From Tragulus kanchil (lineage: Eukaryota > Chordata > Mammalia > Artiodactyla > Tragulidae), in assembly GCA_022376925.1 (NCBI GenBank), contig JAIOJX010000026.1, positions 250,043,330 to 250,107,329 on the forward strand: a stretch of DNA of 64,000 nucleotides. The letters run 5' to 3'. Of the stretch, positions 23,728-36,083 are shown one piece after another. Within the stretch, counting starts at the first letter, position 1. Every line of letters begins with the position of its first letter. Both the position numbers and the translations under genes were made by a program. A model generated the notes under the pieces. The model was not told the origin of the DNA and made no database searches. It worked only from the letters and a program-made list of their open reading frames with translations.

Positions 23728-24030
23728 TTTGTGGGGGTGGGGTGGGGAGCAGGTTAGGGAGGGGGGCAGGTGGGCCACTTCTGTTGGCCTTTCATTTATC
23801 TCTTTTCATCCATCTTTTGTTCTTTGGCTCGCGGGGGCCTCCCATCGCAGTGGCCTCTGTTGTCACAGAGCACCGGCTCTGGTGTGTGCTCTGCAGAGCT
23901 CTGGCTTGGTAATTGGACACATCGGTCCAGCCGCTCCGCGGCACGTGGGATCTTCCCAGGCCAGGGATCGAACCGGCACCCCTTGCACTGCAAGGTGGTG
24001 TTCTTACCCACTGAACCACCAGGGAATCCC
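23728..24030 (-). mobile_element. CHR-like SINE (G-rich-tail subfamily)
   Basis: Full-length, inserted in L1. A 15-bp target-site duplication with one mismatch is visible (CTGCTAGGACTTTTT at 23713-23727, CTGCGAGGACTTTTT at 24031-24045). The tail on the + strand is G-rich (23731-23770). Confidence 0.9.
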
Positions 24031-24256
24031 CTGCGAGGACTTTTTAAAGTTACTGGCTGAACTTTGGTAATCGGTGGTTGATTTTTCATTATCTCCATGT
24101 TTTTAAATAAATCATAATATTCTCTGCAGGCGTGAAAAGCTTTTTTTTTTTTTTTTATTTGAGAAAGTCTGCTGACAGTCTTATGAAAGTTCAGTTGTAT
24201 GATTTCTCTCTCTCTTTTTTTTTTTCTAATAGTGGGATTTCTGGGTTATATGTTGT

Positions 24257-24606
24257 TGTTTTTTTTTTTTTTTAAACCTTTATTTTGCTTTTAACTTTTA
24301 CAGAGTCTTGCTGTTTACAGATATGCATGCTCCCAGATTAGTCACATGTATATCCCCCCCTTCCCCCCCCTCCCAACCATCACACAGCACCCCTGAAGGA
24401 TCCCCTTTTCTCACAGAGCAATGACTAGAGCTATTTTCTTCACTTACGATAGTATAGGCCTTCATGCTACTTCCTTTATGCCTCCCACCTTTTGTTCCTT
24501 CCCCACAGTGTCCATATGTCCACTGTCCATGTCTGTCTTTCTGTCGCTTCACTGCGTGTGCCATCATCACCATCCTACTAGATTCCATATATATGTGTTA
24601 ATATAC
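24257..24606 (-). mobile_element. Short L1 3' UTR insertion
   Basis: A T run at 24259-24273, a C-rich block at 24354-24375, and a phrase ending ATTCCATATATATGTGTTAA match the antisense 3' end of ruminant L1 as I know it. It interrupts ORF1-side sequence of the host L1, which resumes at about 24610. Heavily 5'-truncated. Confidence 0.6.
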
Positions 24607-26705
24607 TGTGTTTGATTTGTCTTTTTTCTCTTGCTGTTCTACCATATTTTGTCTGTGAGTTTTGACAGTTTAATTACAATGTGTCTTGGTGAACTCCATT
24701 CAGGTTCAACCTATTTGGGATACTTTGGGCCTTATGAATCTGGATGTCTATTTCCATAGATTTGGGAAGATTTCAGCCATTATTCCTTTAAATATACTTT
24801 CTGTCCCTTTCTCTTTTTCAGGAACTTTCATAATGTTGACATTGTTTCTTTTGAAACAATGTGTCCTAGAAGTCTTGTAGGTTTCTTCATTATTGTTTCT
24901 TCTCATTCAATATAATTTCATATGTCCTATGTTTAGGTCCCTAGTTCTTTTGCATGGTTGAGCCTTCGATTAAAGCTCTCTATTGAATTCTTCGGTTTAG
25001 TCATCACATTTTTTATCTCTGAAGTTTATTTGTTTTGATAGTTTCTATTCTTTGAACTTGTTAATGCACTGTGTTTCTAATTTTGTTTAATTGTCTATGT
25101 GTTCCTGTATTTCATCACTAAGAGGATTATTCTGAACTTTTTGTTTGATAGTTTGTAAATCTCCATTTCTTTAGGGTCAGTTAATAGAGATTTATTAGTG
25201 TTTTTCATGTCATGTGTACCTGATTTTCCATGATTCTTGATTCCTTATGTTGGTATTTGTGCATGTGAGTAAGCAGTTTCCATTTGTAGACTTCACAGGT
25301 TCTCTTTGGCCGAGATGGTTCTTCACTACAGCCTAATTTGGGTTTCTGGACATGACTGCTGTGTTCTCACTATCAGGGTTTTGTTTTGGTGAGTCCAATC
25401 TTAGGCTCTGAGGTCAAGGGCAAGGGGCTCTCACTAGCTGAGAACAGTTGGCTAGAACTGCTGGCTTTTTCCCTGGCCAAGTTTTAGGATGGGCTCCATC
25501 ATTGCCTGGGTTCATGGATCAGGCTTCCTAGTTTGTCCTTAGCCGTAAATGGGGCTATGAATTAACTTCTCTTCCTTACTAGAGCATCAGGATATGTCCC
25601 AGGGCCTGCATAGCTTGTTTGGGGGACATGAATGTATGTGCTAAATCCTGGCCACACAAGGATTTTCTTGTCAGTCATTCTTTGCTGATGAGAAGAGCGA
25701 CAAACTTTGCTCTCTGTACAAGTACCATTATAACCAAGGCTGAGCTTTGTAGCTTTCTGTGTGGTCTGGTTAGGTTTCCTGTTGGATAGGCTGAAGGACG
25801 TGTTCAACAGTGGACAGGGCTGTGAATCGTTTACCTGCCTAGGCACAGTGGAAGAATCAGCTCCTAGGCTGGTAAGGTTCTTTGTGGTCTTGACTCAAGC
25901 TGATCCATGCCCCAAGCTCCCTGGCCAAATAGTCATTATCTTGACTCAGCAGCCTATCAGCTCTTCCTGCTGTACTCTGTTCAAACTGCTGAGCTGCATA
26001 GCTTCCAGGTGCTCTTGGCAGTTCTTCTGGTCAGACAGTGTCAGGAACTACATTCAGCAGTGAGCTAGGCTAAGACTTGGCTCCCCTGCCCAGGTTGGGG
26101 CAGACCATGCTCAAGGACCAAAAAGTCTTTGTTTAAGGACCCAAATCTGACATATGGGCACCTTACCCAGTACGCTGGTCAGGCTGCACCACTTGGTTCT
26201 GAAGAGGAGAAGAGCCTCTGGGACTTCTGCCGGGGTGCTTCAGGTGGGAACTGAATCTGCCAGAATCCAGTTGCTGGTTGTTGCAAGCTCCTCTTTCTCT
26301 GTAATAATCAGGTTCCCAGTGGTCAAGCTCTGCATATTCTCCTGCACTTTCCATGGGGTCAAACCAGATTGGAGGCTGTGTCCCCAGAAGCAACCCATAA
26401 CACCGGGGGGACTGGATACCTGTCTGGCCTTTCTTTTCCCTCTACTGGAACTGTAGGCTCAGGGGCGATCCTTTCTATGTGGTGTTATGCCAGCCTGGGG
26501 GATGGGTGATGCTGTTAGGATAAGCCACTCCTCTTACCCTTCTAATGTAATCTCACTTAGGCTCCGTGTTGCAGGGGATTGTTGGCCTCACCCCCATGTT
26601 CTCAGTGGTGTTTTGTCTGTGAAGAGTTGTTAGCTGTTGTTCTTGGTTGAGGGAGGAGCAAAGTCAGGAATTTTTTATGTCACCATCTTGATGATGCATT
26701 CTAGA

Positions 26706-27210
26706 CTGCTACTTTTTACTATAAACCGTGTAGAACTACTCATCTTTTTAAACAATGATATATGTAATTTAGAAACAGATGAAGTTACAGATTCATTAAT
26801 AAGTCTCTTGGTAGGTAGCAGATTGACCCGACTTCTGAAACCAGCACAGAATTGCCATTCCAACATTCTGTGTTTTTCATTATAGAAAGATGGAAAATAG
26901 AGCAAATAGGAAGAAATAACCCAGAGTAGCACCACTCAAAGATAATACTTAAATATTTTTGTATAATTTGAGTTTTTCTAGGCATTTTTTCAACAACCGA
27001 GTTCATATCTGGCAAGTACATTTGTGTCCTATATTCACATCTAAAAATGTCGAAACTATGTTAAGAAGATCATTTGTTGGGGGAGAAAAAGCCAACTTCA
27101 TACTCATAGTAAAGCAATTTAGCATACATATTCTACTGAAAAGGAAGTCAGTGCCATCATTTTCATGCAAAAAACCCAGAGAAATGAATAATTTTTTTGA
27201 CAAGCAGCAG
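26706..27210. other. Unassigned intergenic DNA
   Basis: No repeat or gene recognised. Short ORFs on both strands (70-88 codons) show no familiar motif. Confidence 0.5.
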
Positions 27211-27211
27211 C

Positions 27212-27452
27212 ACACAGTATACTAAGAGCACAGGTGCCAGAATCCATGTGTCCGGGGTCAAATCCCAGCCCTACTGCTTTTTGGCTGTAGACTGGTTACC
27301 ATCAAAATCACCTTGAGCCTCAGTTTCTGTCAAATAAAAATAATAATAGTGCCTGTCTGGTACTCTTGCTATGAGAAGTATCTGTAAAACAGTGAGTACA
27401 GTGGCAGCATGTAGTAAACATTCATAAACATTATTAAGATTATAATAACCAT
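27212..27452 (+). mobile_element. MIR SINE, duplicate at 28312-28552
   Basis: Good match to MIR: 'actaagagcacaggtgcc', the box-B-like GGGGTCAAATCCC, 'ttgagcctcagtttctg', 'aataataatagtgcctg' and 'agtaaacattcataaac'. It is followed by a (GT)n run. The duplicate comes from doublet 9. Confidence 0.8.
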
Positions 27453-27581
27453 CTGTGTGTGTGTGTGTTAAGTCACTTCAGTCATGTCTGACTCTTTGCA
27501 ACCCCATGAACTGTAACTTGCCAGGCTCCTCTCCCTGTGGGATTCTCTAGGCAAGAATACTGGAGTGGATTGCCATGCTCT
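27453..27581 (-). mobile_element. Bov-tA SINE, head missing; duplicate at 28553-28681
   Basis: It starts with a (GT)8 microsatellite at the tail side, then GTCTGACTCTTTGCAACC and AAGAATACTGGAGTGGATTG. It stops before the tRNA-like head. Confidence 0.8.
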
Positions 27582-29280
27582 AACAGCAAAACTCAAGAGC
27601 TTTGGGAGTGATTTTGGTGGTATCAGATACAGGGATAAAGAAAAGGTTCTATGGGGAGGGTAACAGCTACTTAGGGTGATTCAGCTGGTGGAAACTATGA
27701 AAATTAGAGTGCATCGTGAACTCAGACAGGGTATAGGGCTTGCATGGCAAGATACCTCCTAAAATATGTGAATTAATTAGGTTTTTAAAAATTGTGCTTT
27801 GGGTCCCTGACAGACAGAGACTGTGAGGCAGGAAGCGTGGGAACTAAATGCTCAGATAATACAGACCTTTAATAATTGAGAGGATCCTTCAAGGTATTCC
27901 TATTTAACTGGAGAAATTGTAATTTATTTAGGGATAAGCGTTAGGGGAGACTGGAAAATAGTTTTTCTCTGGAGAAGCCAATATCCTAGATAAAAAAGGG
28001 TTAGTCCAGGACATATGTCACTTGATCAAACACAGTTAAGAAATAAAACAACAGGCTTTCCGAGGCTGGCCGAGGGAGGTAGTCCGTGGGTATGGAGCAG
28101 TGTCTGAAGGCCTGCCTTTAAAACAAGGTTCCCCAGTGATTCACATCTAAATGTCGAAACTATGTTAAGAAGATCATTTGTTGGGGAGAAAAGCCAACTT
28201 CATACTCATAGTAAAGCAATTTAGCATACATATTCTACTGAAACGGAAGTCAGTGCCATCATTTTCATGCAAAACCCAGAGAAATGAATAATTTTTTTGA
28301 CAAGCAGCAGCACACAGTATACTAAGAGCACAGGTGCCAGAATCCATGTGTCCGGGGTCAAATCCCAGCCCTACTGCTTTTTGGCTGTAGACTGGTTACC
28401 ATCAAAATCACCTTGAGCCTCAGTTTCTGTCAAATAAAAATAATAATAGTGCCTGTCTGGTACTCTTGCTATGAGAAGTATCTGTAAAACAGTGAGTACA
28501 GTGGCAGCATGTAGTAAACATTCATAAACATTATTAAGATTATAATAACCATCTGTGTGTGTGTGTGTTAAGTCACTTCAGTCATGTCTGACTCTTTGCA
28601 ACCCCATGAACTGTAACTTGCCAGGCTCCTCTCCCTGTGGGATTCTCTAGGCAAGAATACTGGAGTGGATTGCCATGCTCTAACAGCAAAACTCAAGAGC
28701 TTTGGGAGTGATTTTGGTGGTATCAGATACAGGGATAAAGAAAAGGTTCTATGGGGAGGGTAACAGCTACTTAGGGTGATTCAGCTGGTGGAAACTATGA
28801 AAATTAGAGTGCATCGTGAACTCAGACAGGGTATAGGGCTTGCATGGCAAGATACCTCCTAAAATATGTGAATTAATTAGGTTTTTAAAAATTGTGCTTT
28901 GGGTCCCTGACAGACAGAGACTGTGAGGCAGGAAGCGTGGGAACTAAATGCTCAGATAATACAGACCTTTAATAATTGAGAGGATCCTTCAAGGTATTCC
29001 TATTTAACTGGAGAAATTGTAATTTATTTAGGGATAAGCGTTAGGGGAGACTGGAAAAATAGTTTTTCTCTGGAGAAGCCAATATCCTAGATAAAAAGGA
29101 TTAGTCCAGGACATATGTCACTTGATCAAACACAGTTAAGAAATAAAACAACAGGCTTTCCGAGGCTGGCCGAGGGAGGTAGTCCGTGGGTATGGAGCAG
29201 TGTCTGAAGGCCTGCCTTTCCGGGGATGGGATGGGAAGCCAAGTAGTTCTCCCTTTCAGTGGTCAAGAAGTAAAACAAGA

Positions 29281-29563
29281 TTTCAACATGGAAAGTCCAT
29301 CAGACTCGGCTTCGATGCTACCTAGCACTTCACAGGCAGGTGCCAGTCCACCATCTCCCCATATAAATAGTTCAGGAAAAGAACCTATGAGTGCAACCCT
29401 TCGAGAACGATTAAGGAAAATCAGATCTTCATTTAATTCCTTTGATAGTGTGGTGAAACGACGTAAAGCAGAGAGTGAAGAAAATGATCAGACCTTTTCA
29501 GAGAAGCCAACACATTCAATAGAAGATAACTGGAATTTCAAGAAAATTTTAAACACACAGTGA
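29281..29563 (+). pseudogene. SFR1: SFR1 retrocopy N-terminal frame, copy 1
   Basis: This segment holds the N-terminal, low-complexity part of SFR1, ending in a premature TGA after NFKKILNTQ. The frame change lies just before: the ancestral reading LEFQE continues in the +1 frame from about 29532. A GC-rich stretch at 29157-29245, upstream of the first SFR1-like codons, may be the retrocopied 5' UTR. The same segment recurs at 30414-30696. Confidence 0.8.
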
Positions 29564-29673
29564 ATTTGAAAAAAATACATATTTGAAAAATAGTGTCAAA
29601 AATATCAGTGTGTGTGAATCTAAATTGTTTGATACTGGGTCATGCAGTGATCTGCAGAATGACTTGAGAATCT

Positions 29674-29985
29674 ATGAATGAGAATCTTTCCAAACATGAA
29701 CTAAATAAAGAAAAAGCAAAATTGATGAAGCAGATTCAAGAGAAAGAAGATCTTCTTTGGAGGCTAAAACTAGTCAAATTGCATAGATCAAAGGATGACC
29801 TGTCTCAGTTACAGTTGTTAATAGAGAATTGGAGAAGCTATAGCCAGAAGTTGCTTCATGAGTTACAGTCAGCAATGTCTCAGGAGAACAAGAAACTAAG
29901 CCTTACTCAGCTGATAGACCATTATGGATTAGAGGATAAGTTGCTACATTATAGCAGAAATGAAGAAGAATTTATAGGTGTTTAA
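29674..29985 (+). pseudogene. SFR1: SFR1 retrocopy C-terminal frame, copy 1
   Basis: This is an open 103-codon frame covering the SFR1 coiled coil and the conserved C-terminal domain up to the natural stop. It begins at an ATG that exists only because of the upstream frameshift. The coiled coil is rich in Lys/Glu/Leu heptads (KEKAKLMKQIQEKEDLLWRL). The same frame recurs at 30807-31118. Good conservation suggests a fairly recent retrocopy. No promoter is visible and translation is not expected. Confidence 0.78.
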
Positions 29986-31632
29986 TTCATATTTTTTTCC
30001 CTCTAGAATATCTTTATGAATGACAGCTTAGTTAAAAGATATTTACACATTTTAAAGAGAAGATATAAACCATTAGGGCTTGGAGAAAGGTATGCTGGTG
30101 AGCCTGGATCAATTTAGAGCCTCTGTTGTATAAGTATATACTATTATGCTCTAAAGTGAAAATTTAGTGTTTTGCCAAAGAAAACTTGCCAGTTAAAAGT
30201 AAAAAAATTTTTCATATTAAATCCTGTTAAAAAATAATTTGGAGAATTGTGGAAGTGTTTCAATACATTGTTTTATTTATTGTGGTAAAAAGTTTTATTT
30301 TAAATGTTCACTAATCCATCTAGTGAATGTCTGCACCAAAGCTTGTAAAACCTTTTTTAAGTTTAAGTGCCTCCCCATGTTCTCCCTTTCAGTGGTCAAG
30401 AAGTAAAACAAGATTTCAACATGGAAAGTCCATCAGACTCGGCTTCGATGCTACCTAGCACTTCACAGGCAGGTGCCAGTCCACCATCTCCCCATATAAA
30501 TAGTTCAGGAAAAGAACCTATGAGTGCAACCCTTCGAGAACGATTAAGGAAAATCAGATCTTCATTTAATTCCTTTGATAGTGTGGTGAAACGACGTAAA
30601 GCAGAGAGTGAAGAAAATGATCAGACCTTTTCAGAGAAGCCAACACATTCAATAGAAGATAACTGGAATTTCAAGAAAATTTTAAACACACAGTGAATTT
30701 GAAAAAAATACATATTTGAAAAATAGTGTCAAAAATATCAGTGTGTGTGAATCTAAATTGTTTGATACTGGGTCATGCAGTGATCTGCAGAATGACTTGA
30801 GAATCTATGAATGAGAATCTTTCCAAACATGAACTAAATAAAGAAAAAGCAAAATTGATGAAGCAGATTCAAGAGAAAGAAGATCTTCTTTGGAGGCTAA
30901 AACTAGTCAAATTGCATAGATCAAAGGATGACCTGTCTCAGTTACAGTTGTTAATAGAGAATTGGAGAAGCTATAGCCAGAAGTTGCTTCATGAGTTACA
31001 GTCAGCAATGTCTCAGGAGAACAAGAAACTAAGCCTTACTCAGCTGATAGACCATTATGGATTAGAGGATAAGTTGCTACATTATAGCAGAAATGAAGAA
31101 GAATTTATAGGTGTTTAATTCATATTTTTTTCCCTCTAGAATATCTTTATGAATGACAGCTTAGTTAAAAGATATTTACACATTTTAAAGAGAAGATATA
31201 AACCATTAGGGCTTGGAGAAAGGTATGCTGGTGAGCCTGGATCAATTTAGAGCCTCTGTTGTATAAGTATATACTATTATGCTCTAAAGTGAAAATTTAG
31301 TGTTTTGCCAAAGAAAACTTGCCAGTTAAAAGTAAAAAAATTTTTCATATTAAATCCTGTTAAAAAATAATTTGGAGAATTGTGGAAGTGTTTCAATACA
31401 TTGTTTTATTTATTGTGGTAAAAAGTTTTATTTTAAATGTTCACTAATCCATCTAGTGAATGTCTGCACCAAAGCTTGTCTAAAAATGCCTGTTTCTTCT
31501 AAGTTTAAGTGCCTCCCCCATGTTGCCATTATTTACCACATATTTCCATCTGGATGGTCCAGCAGGCATTTAAACTCATATATTCAAAATTAAATTAGTT
31601 TCTGTCTGGTCAAAAAAAGAAAACAACAAACA

Positions 31633-33300
31633 CTGGACCAAATGACCTTGTTTTTCTTAGTTCTTCTCTTAGGGTAATACATTAAATGGTGTGTTGAGGG
31701 GACAGTGGGACTGGTCAAGGAGAAGACACAAGGTAATGAAAAGAGCTGTGGCCGAAAAACTTAGGAATCCAGTTTTGGTTCTGATTAAGTGAAAAGTCAC
31801 TGTTTGCTACTGTCTTGGTTTTCTGATCTTTAATTTGGGAGTGTAACATCTATTCTACCTTGAAAACTATCAGGAAAGACGTAATGGGATAATTTTGTCA
31901 GAGTTTAGTCAGGGAACAGAGACCCCACCAGGTTTGGGCAGGGTTTTAGTAGAGAGAAGAGTTAAATAGGTATAATTATTAACAGAATAACTAAAAAGGC
32001 CAAATGACACATTAAGGTATAGTGGAGGAGGAAGTTACTAGAAGCAGCTGTACGCCTAAGGATTAAGCAATAAAGAAAAGAGGGTGGAATTATTAGAGCT
32101 TAGATGTTTAAAGGTAAGGACCACAGATATAGCACTCAGATCTCGGAAAAGAGGAGTTCTGAGGGGCTGGTGCTGGTGGCTCTGAGTTTAGAGATGGCGC
32201 CTCGTGCAGCTGGGCTCTGCCCTCTGAGGAGTGAATGGTTGTCAGCTGGTCCTGGTGTCTGGAGGCGGAAGCACAAGAAAGATAACTTCTGCAGATACCA
32301 GAATAACTGCAAACTGGGTCCACCTTCTGCTACCAGAAGGCACTGCCAGTGCTGGAATTAAGAAGGAGACTGCAAGAAGAGTCTCCTCTCCTTTCTCTTC
32401 TTGCACACCAGTCTCACTTTAATGCACACCCCCTACTCCAGCTGCCCAACTGGTGTGCTCTCCTAGCCCAAGCGTAACAAAGAAGCATATATAAGGGAGC
32501 GTTTTCAGCTGGGAAACAATAGCTTCATGTCTGGTACAGTGCCCACAAAGGTGTAGAAGAACCTGTCTTACAGGTGTTTTGAATAGGATGTCTCCATTAC
32601 ATTAGAAAACAACAGGGGGGAAGTTGTTTTAAGGAATTGAGCAAACCAAGTGGGTTCTCACTCACCCTGGAGTTTTCACTCATGACTATGAAGCTCAACA
32701 GGTGTGACCCAGTGCAATGAAGGGAGAAAAGGCTAACTGAGCACCGTTGTATGGCCTAAGTAAGTTTACACTGGTCTTGAAGTCAAGAGGTCTAGTCTCA
32801 ACACACCAGCATAACTCTTTGGGCCTCACTTTGTGTCTTGGATACCAAAATACTATGATTCTACATAAATCTGGCTCTTAAGAGGGGCTAGTGCATTTTT
32901 TCATCTTCTTAGCTCACCCATCCTCTAGCCCCTTTAAATACCTATATCTTATGTGAGGTTGGACTCTAAAGTCAGCAAGTAAGGGGAAGGTCAGCTGTGA
33001 TCTGAAATGCTTAGAAATAGCCATTCTGAGGCTTGCATAGAACTGTCCATCTGCACAGCCAGACGATCCTCCAGACTAAGAACAGTGCTTTCAGTGAGTG
33101 AAACCCTATAGACTGCTGAAGGGCCATGTATAACACTTGTATCACTAAATGCTAGGCTCACACTCAGCCAGCACATGGAAACTGAAATCTATATATTTAC
33201 TTCTTAGACCTTACTCTCATGTAAGCTCTGTAATCACTGTGGAGAATGGCAGGAGATATTTAAACAGTGTCATTTACTCTATCCCTTTTGTTTTCTTGTT
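31633..33300. other. Unassigned intergenic DNA, possibly old LTR or MIR remnants
   Basis: 31745-31900 has a weak MIR-like look. 31900-32480 has a composition like a worn LTR, including a TATATAAGG at 32489 and C-rich pyrimidine blocks, but I cannot assign it. Open frames at 32104-32422 show no known domain. Present once. Confidence 0.35.
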
Positions 33301-33309
33301 TTGCTGAAA

Positions 33310-33480
33310 TATGTATACCTACTAGGATGACTAAAATAAAAAACTCTTATGTTTTGTTGAAGGTAAAGAACAACCAGAGCTCTTATATGTGGTTGGAATA
33401 TAAATTGAATAATCCCTTTTGGAAAATGGGAACATATGCCAAACCTTATAATCCAGTGATTCCATGTCAGTGTACATACC
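33310..33480 (+). mobile_element. L1 fragment, plus strand
   Basis: It reads like the sense 3' part of L1 after ORF2: 'aaccagagctcttatatgtgg' followed by 'ggaatataaattg' and 'gaaaatgggaacatatgcc'. Short and diverged. Confidence 0.55.
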
Positions 33481-33501
33481 TACTACCATCCATACTGTGT
33501 G

Positions 33502-35580
33502 GTTTTATACAATGCCCAATAATAAGTGAGTCTGTGCTGTTAGGATAGTTCCAACTCTTGGGGCTAAAAGTGAGACGAGCAGAAACGAGACTTCCAGAGT
33601 GCTAGTAATATTCTGCTTTTTAAAAAAACTTAAATATACTTTACACCTAATATTGCATAAGTCTAATGTGTATGACATTATTTTATTATATTTATACATA
33701 ATTGCCATTGTTGTAGGAATTAGCACCACTGTCACATTGCATGATTAATCTCTCTACTTGTGGTTGGAATTAAGTTCTAAACTTTTAGGAAGTTTGATTA
33801 TAACACAGTATCATTGTTTGTATCTTCTCTTCTGTGTATTAGGGCTCTAGGACTTATTTAATACTTGTAAGTTTGTATCTTTAAACTTCTGTCCTATCTC
33901 CCCCCCTCACATCCTCTAGGAACCACCATTTTACTCTCTGTTTTTACTAGTTTGGAGTTTTTTAGATTCCACATTAACTGATATTATACTTAACATTGAT
34001 ATAATGTGATCAAGATCCATCCATGTTGTCTCAGATGTCAAGATGTCCTCCTTTTTTGTGGCCGAGTGATATTCCAGTGTGTGTGTGTACACATACATAT
34101 ACATGCATACCACTTATTTATCCATTCATCTGTTGATGGGCACTTAGGTTGCTCTTGTATCTTACCTCTTGTGACTTAATGCTGCAGTAAACACGGAAGT
34201 ACACATACTTCTTTGAAACCCTTTTTCATTGCCTTTGAGGATATATCCAGAAGCGGAATTTGTGGATCTTTTTTTTTTAATTTAAAAATATCAACAATTA
34301 TTTTTCCTTTTTTATTGAAGTATAGTTGATTTATAACATTGTATTAGTTTCAGGGGTAGAGGAAAGGTAAGCAGCTAAAGCTTTTTACGGATTATATTCC
34401 ATTATAGGTCTTACAAGATACTAAATCTGTTTCCTTGTCCTATACAATAAATCCTTGTTGCTTGTCTATTTAATACATAGTAGTTTGTATTTGTTAGTTC
34501 CATACTCGTAACTTGACCCTCCCTCCGATACCGTATAGTTTTATACAATGCCCAATAATAAGTGAGTCTGTGCTGTTAGGATAGTTCCAACTCTTGGGGC
34601 TAAAAGTGAGACGAGCAGAAACGAGACTTCAGAGTGCTAGTAATATTCTGCTTTTTAAAAAAACTTAAATATACTTTACACCTAATATTGCATAAGTCTA
34701 ATGTGTATGACATTATTTTATTATATTTATACATAATTGCCATTGTTGTAGGAATTAGCACCACTGTCACATTGCATGATTAATCTCTCTACTTGTGGTT
34801 GGAATTAAGTTCTAAACTTTTAGGAAGTTTGATTATAACACAGTATCATTGTTTGTATCTTCTCTTCTGTGTATTAGGGCTCTAGGACTTATTTAATACT
34901 TGTAAGTTTGTATCTTTAAACTTCTGTCCTATCTCCCCCCCTCACATCCTCTAGGAACCACCATTTTACTCTCTGTTTTTACTAGTTTGGAGTTTTTTAG
35001 ATTCCACATTAACTGATATTATACTTAACATTGATATAATGTGATCAAGATCCATCCATGTTGTCTCAGATGTCAAGATGTCCTCCTTTTTTGTGGCCGA
35101 GTGATATTCCAGTGTGTGTGTGTACACATACATATACATGCATACCACTTATTTATCCATTCATCTGTTGATGGGCACTTAGGTTGCTCTTGTATCTTAC
35201 CTCTTGTGACTTAATGCTGCAGTAAACACGGAAGTACACATACTTCTTTGAAACCCTTTTTCATTGCCTTTGAGGATATATCCAGAAGCGGAATTTGTGG
35301 ATCTTTTTTTTTTAATTTAAAAATATCAACAATTATTTTTCCTTTTTTATTGAAGTATAGTTGATTTATAACATTGTATTAGTTTCAGGGGTACAGCAAA
35401 GTGAATCAGCTAAAGCTTTTTTTACGGATTATATTCCATTATAGGTCTTACAAGATACTAAATCTGTTTCCTTGTCCTATACAATAAATCCTTGTTGCTT
35501 GTCTATTTAATACATAGTAGTTTGTATTTGTTAGTTCCATACTCCTAACTTGACCCTCCCTCGCCCTCCCCTTTGATAAC
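33502..35580. repeat. Doublet 11: about 1035 bp direct repeat
   Basis: Copy 1 is 33502-34537 and copy 2 is 34538-35580, within L1 3' UTR sequence. Near its end, copy 1 is scrambled in a C-rich stretch (34518-34535) that reads cleanly in copy 2 (35553-35580). Confidence 0.95.
33640..34290 (-). mobile_element. L1 3' end, minus strand; duplicate at 34676-35322
   Basis: The minus strand contains the L1 ORF2 C-terminal/3' UTR type peptide EYHSATKKEDILTSETTWMD. A GTGTGTGTGTACACATACAT stretch sits beside it. It is interrupted at about 34290 by the T run of the next L1. Confidence 0.7.
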
Positions 35581-36083
35581 CGTAAGTTTGTTTCCTCTCT
35601 CTGAGAGTCTGTTTCTGTTTTGTATATACATTTATTTGTATTACTTTTAGATTCCACATATAACTGATAGTATTTGTCTTTCTCTGATGTAGTTCACTAA
35701 GTGTAATATTTTCTAGGTCCATCTATGTTGCTAGAAATGGAAACAATACATTCTTCCTTATGGCTAAGTAATATTTAGTTATTTATACATACCACAGTTT
35801 CTTTATCCATTTGTCTGTTGATGGACATTAGGTTGTTTCCATGTCTTGGCTATTTTAGATAGTGCCACTGGGGTGTCTTTTTGAATTAGAGTTTTCATCT
35901 TTTCCAGATATATGGCCAGGAGTAGGATGCTGAATCGTATGGTAACTCTGTTTTTAGTTTTTCAAGGAAACTTCCATACTGTTTTTCCTAGGGGCTACAT
36001 AAATGTACATTTCCAGCAAGTGTACGAGGGTTCTCTTTTCTTCACACCTTCTCTTTCATTTATTTGTAGTCTTCTGATGATAA

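Larger units (their letters stand above)
23091..26705 (-). mobile_element. L1 LINE, minus strand, internally deleted
   Basis: It opens at 23091 in antisense RT sequence, passes abruptly to ORF1-side sequence near 24130, and continues through a long 5' UTR (about 25250-26700). It ends near 26705, where the minus strand begins with CATCAAGATGGTGAC, an L1-like 5' start. The 5' UTR resembles that at 9.5-10.7 kb. The endonuclease part and most of ORF1 are missing. Confidence 0.75.
27034..29219. repeat. Doublet 9: 1100 bp direct repeat
   Basis: Copy 1 is 27034-28120 and copy 2 about 28139-29219, carrying a MIR and a Bov-tA fragment. At least four small differences fall in the first 140 bases of copy 2 (A and G runs shortened, one A to C change); later the copies agree for about 900 bases with only minor A-run differences. 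Confidence 0.95.
29246..31510. repeat. Doublet 10: 1133 bp direct repeat through the SFR1 pseudogene
   Basis: Copy 1 is 29246-30378 and copy 2 is 30379-31510. The end of copy 1 lacks about 20 bases that copy 2 has (around 31480-31500), although sequence on both sides of the gap is present. That pattern fits a poor-quality contig end. Confidence 0.95.
29154..31618 (+). pseudogene. SFR1: Processed pseudogene of SFR1 (span includes an assembly duplication)
   Basis: SFR1 (MEI5 homologue) pairs with SWI5 to stimulate RAD51 strand exchange in homologous recombination. The copy here reads MESPSDSASMLPSTSQAG, then the motif PMSATLRERLRKIR, and later the coiled-coil and C-terminal part (EKAKLMKQIQEKEDLLWRLK, then KLSLTQLIDHYGLEDKLLHY, ending EEEFIGV and a stop). 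It runs without introns through coding sequence and 3' UTR. A degenerate A-rich tail occurs at 31612-31619, and AAAACAACA is found at both 29145-29153 and 31620-31628 as a possible target-site duplication; these are signs of L1-driven retroposition. At least three frame changes break the middle (about 29530, 29557 and 29672), so no full protein can be made. The same breaks recur at the same places in the second copy (+1133), so the duplication postdates the decay and is most likely an assembly artefact. The true pseudogene is about 1.33 kb. Confidence 0.85.

Noticed and set aside
27453..27468. CRISPR-like or regulatory short repeat
   Set aside because: A plain GT microsatellite at the tail of a Bov-tA, as is common in ruminants.
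33931..34113. Minus-strand 60-codon frame as a membrane or signalling peptide gene
   Set aside because: The peptide is the usual L1 ORF2 C-terminal/3' UTR read-through, duplicated by doublet 11.
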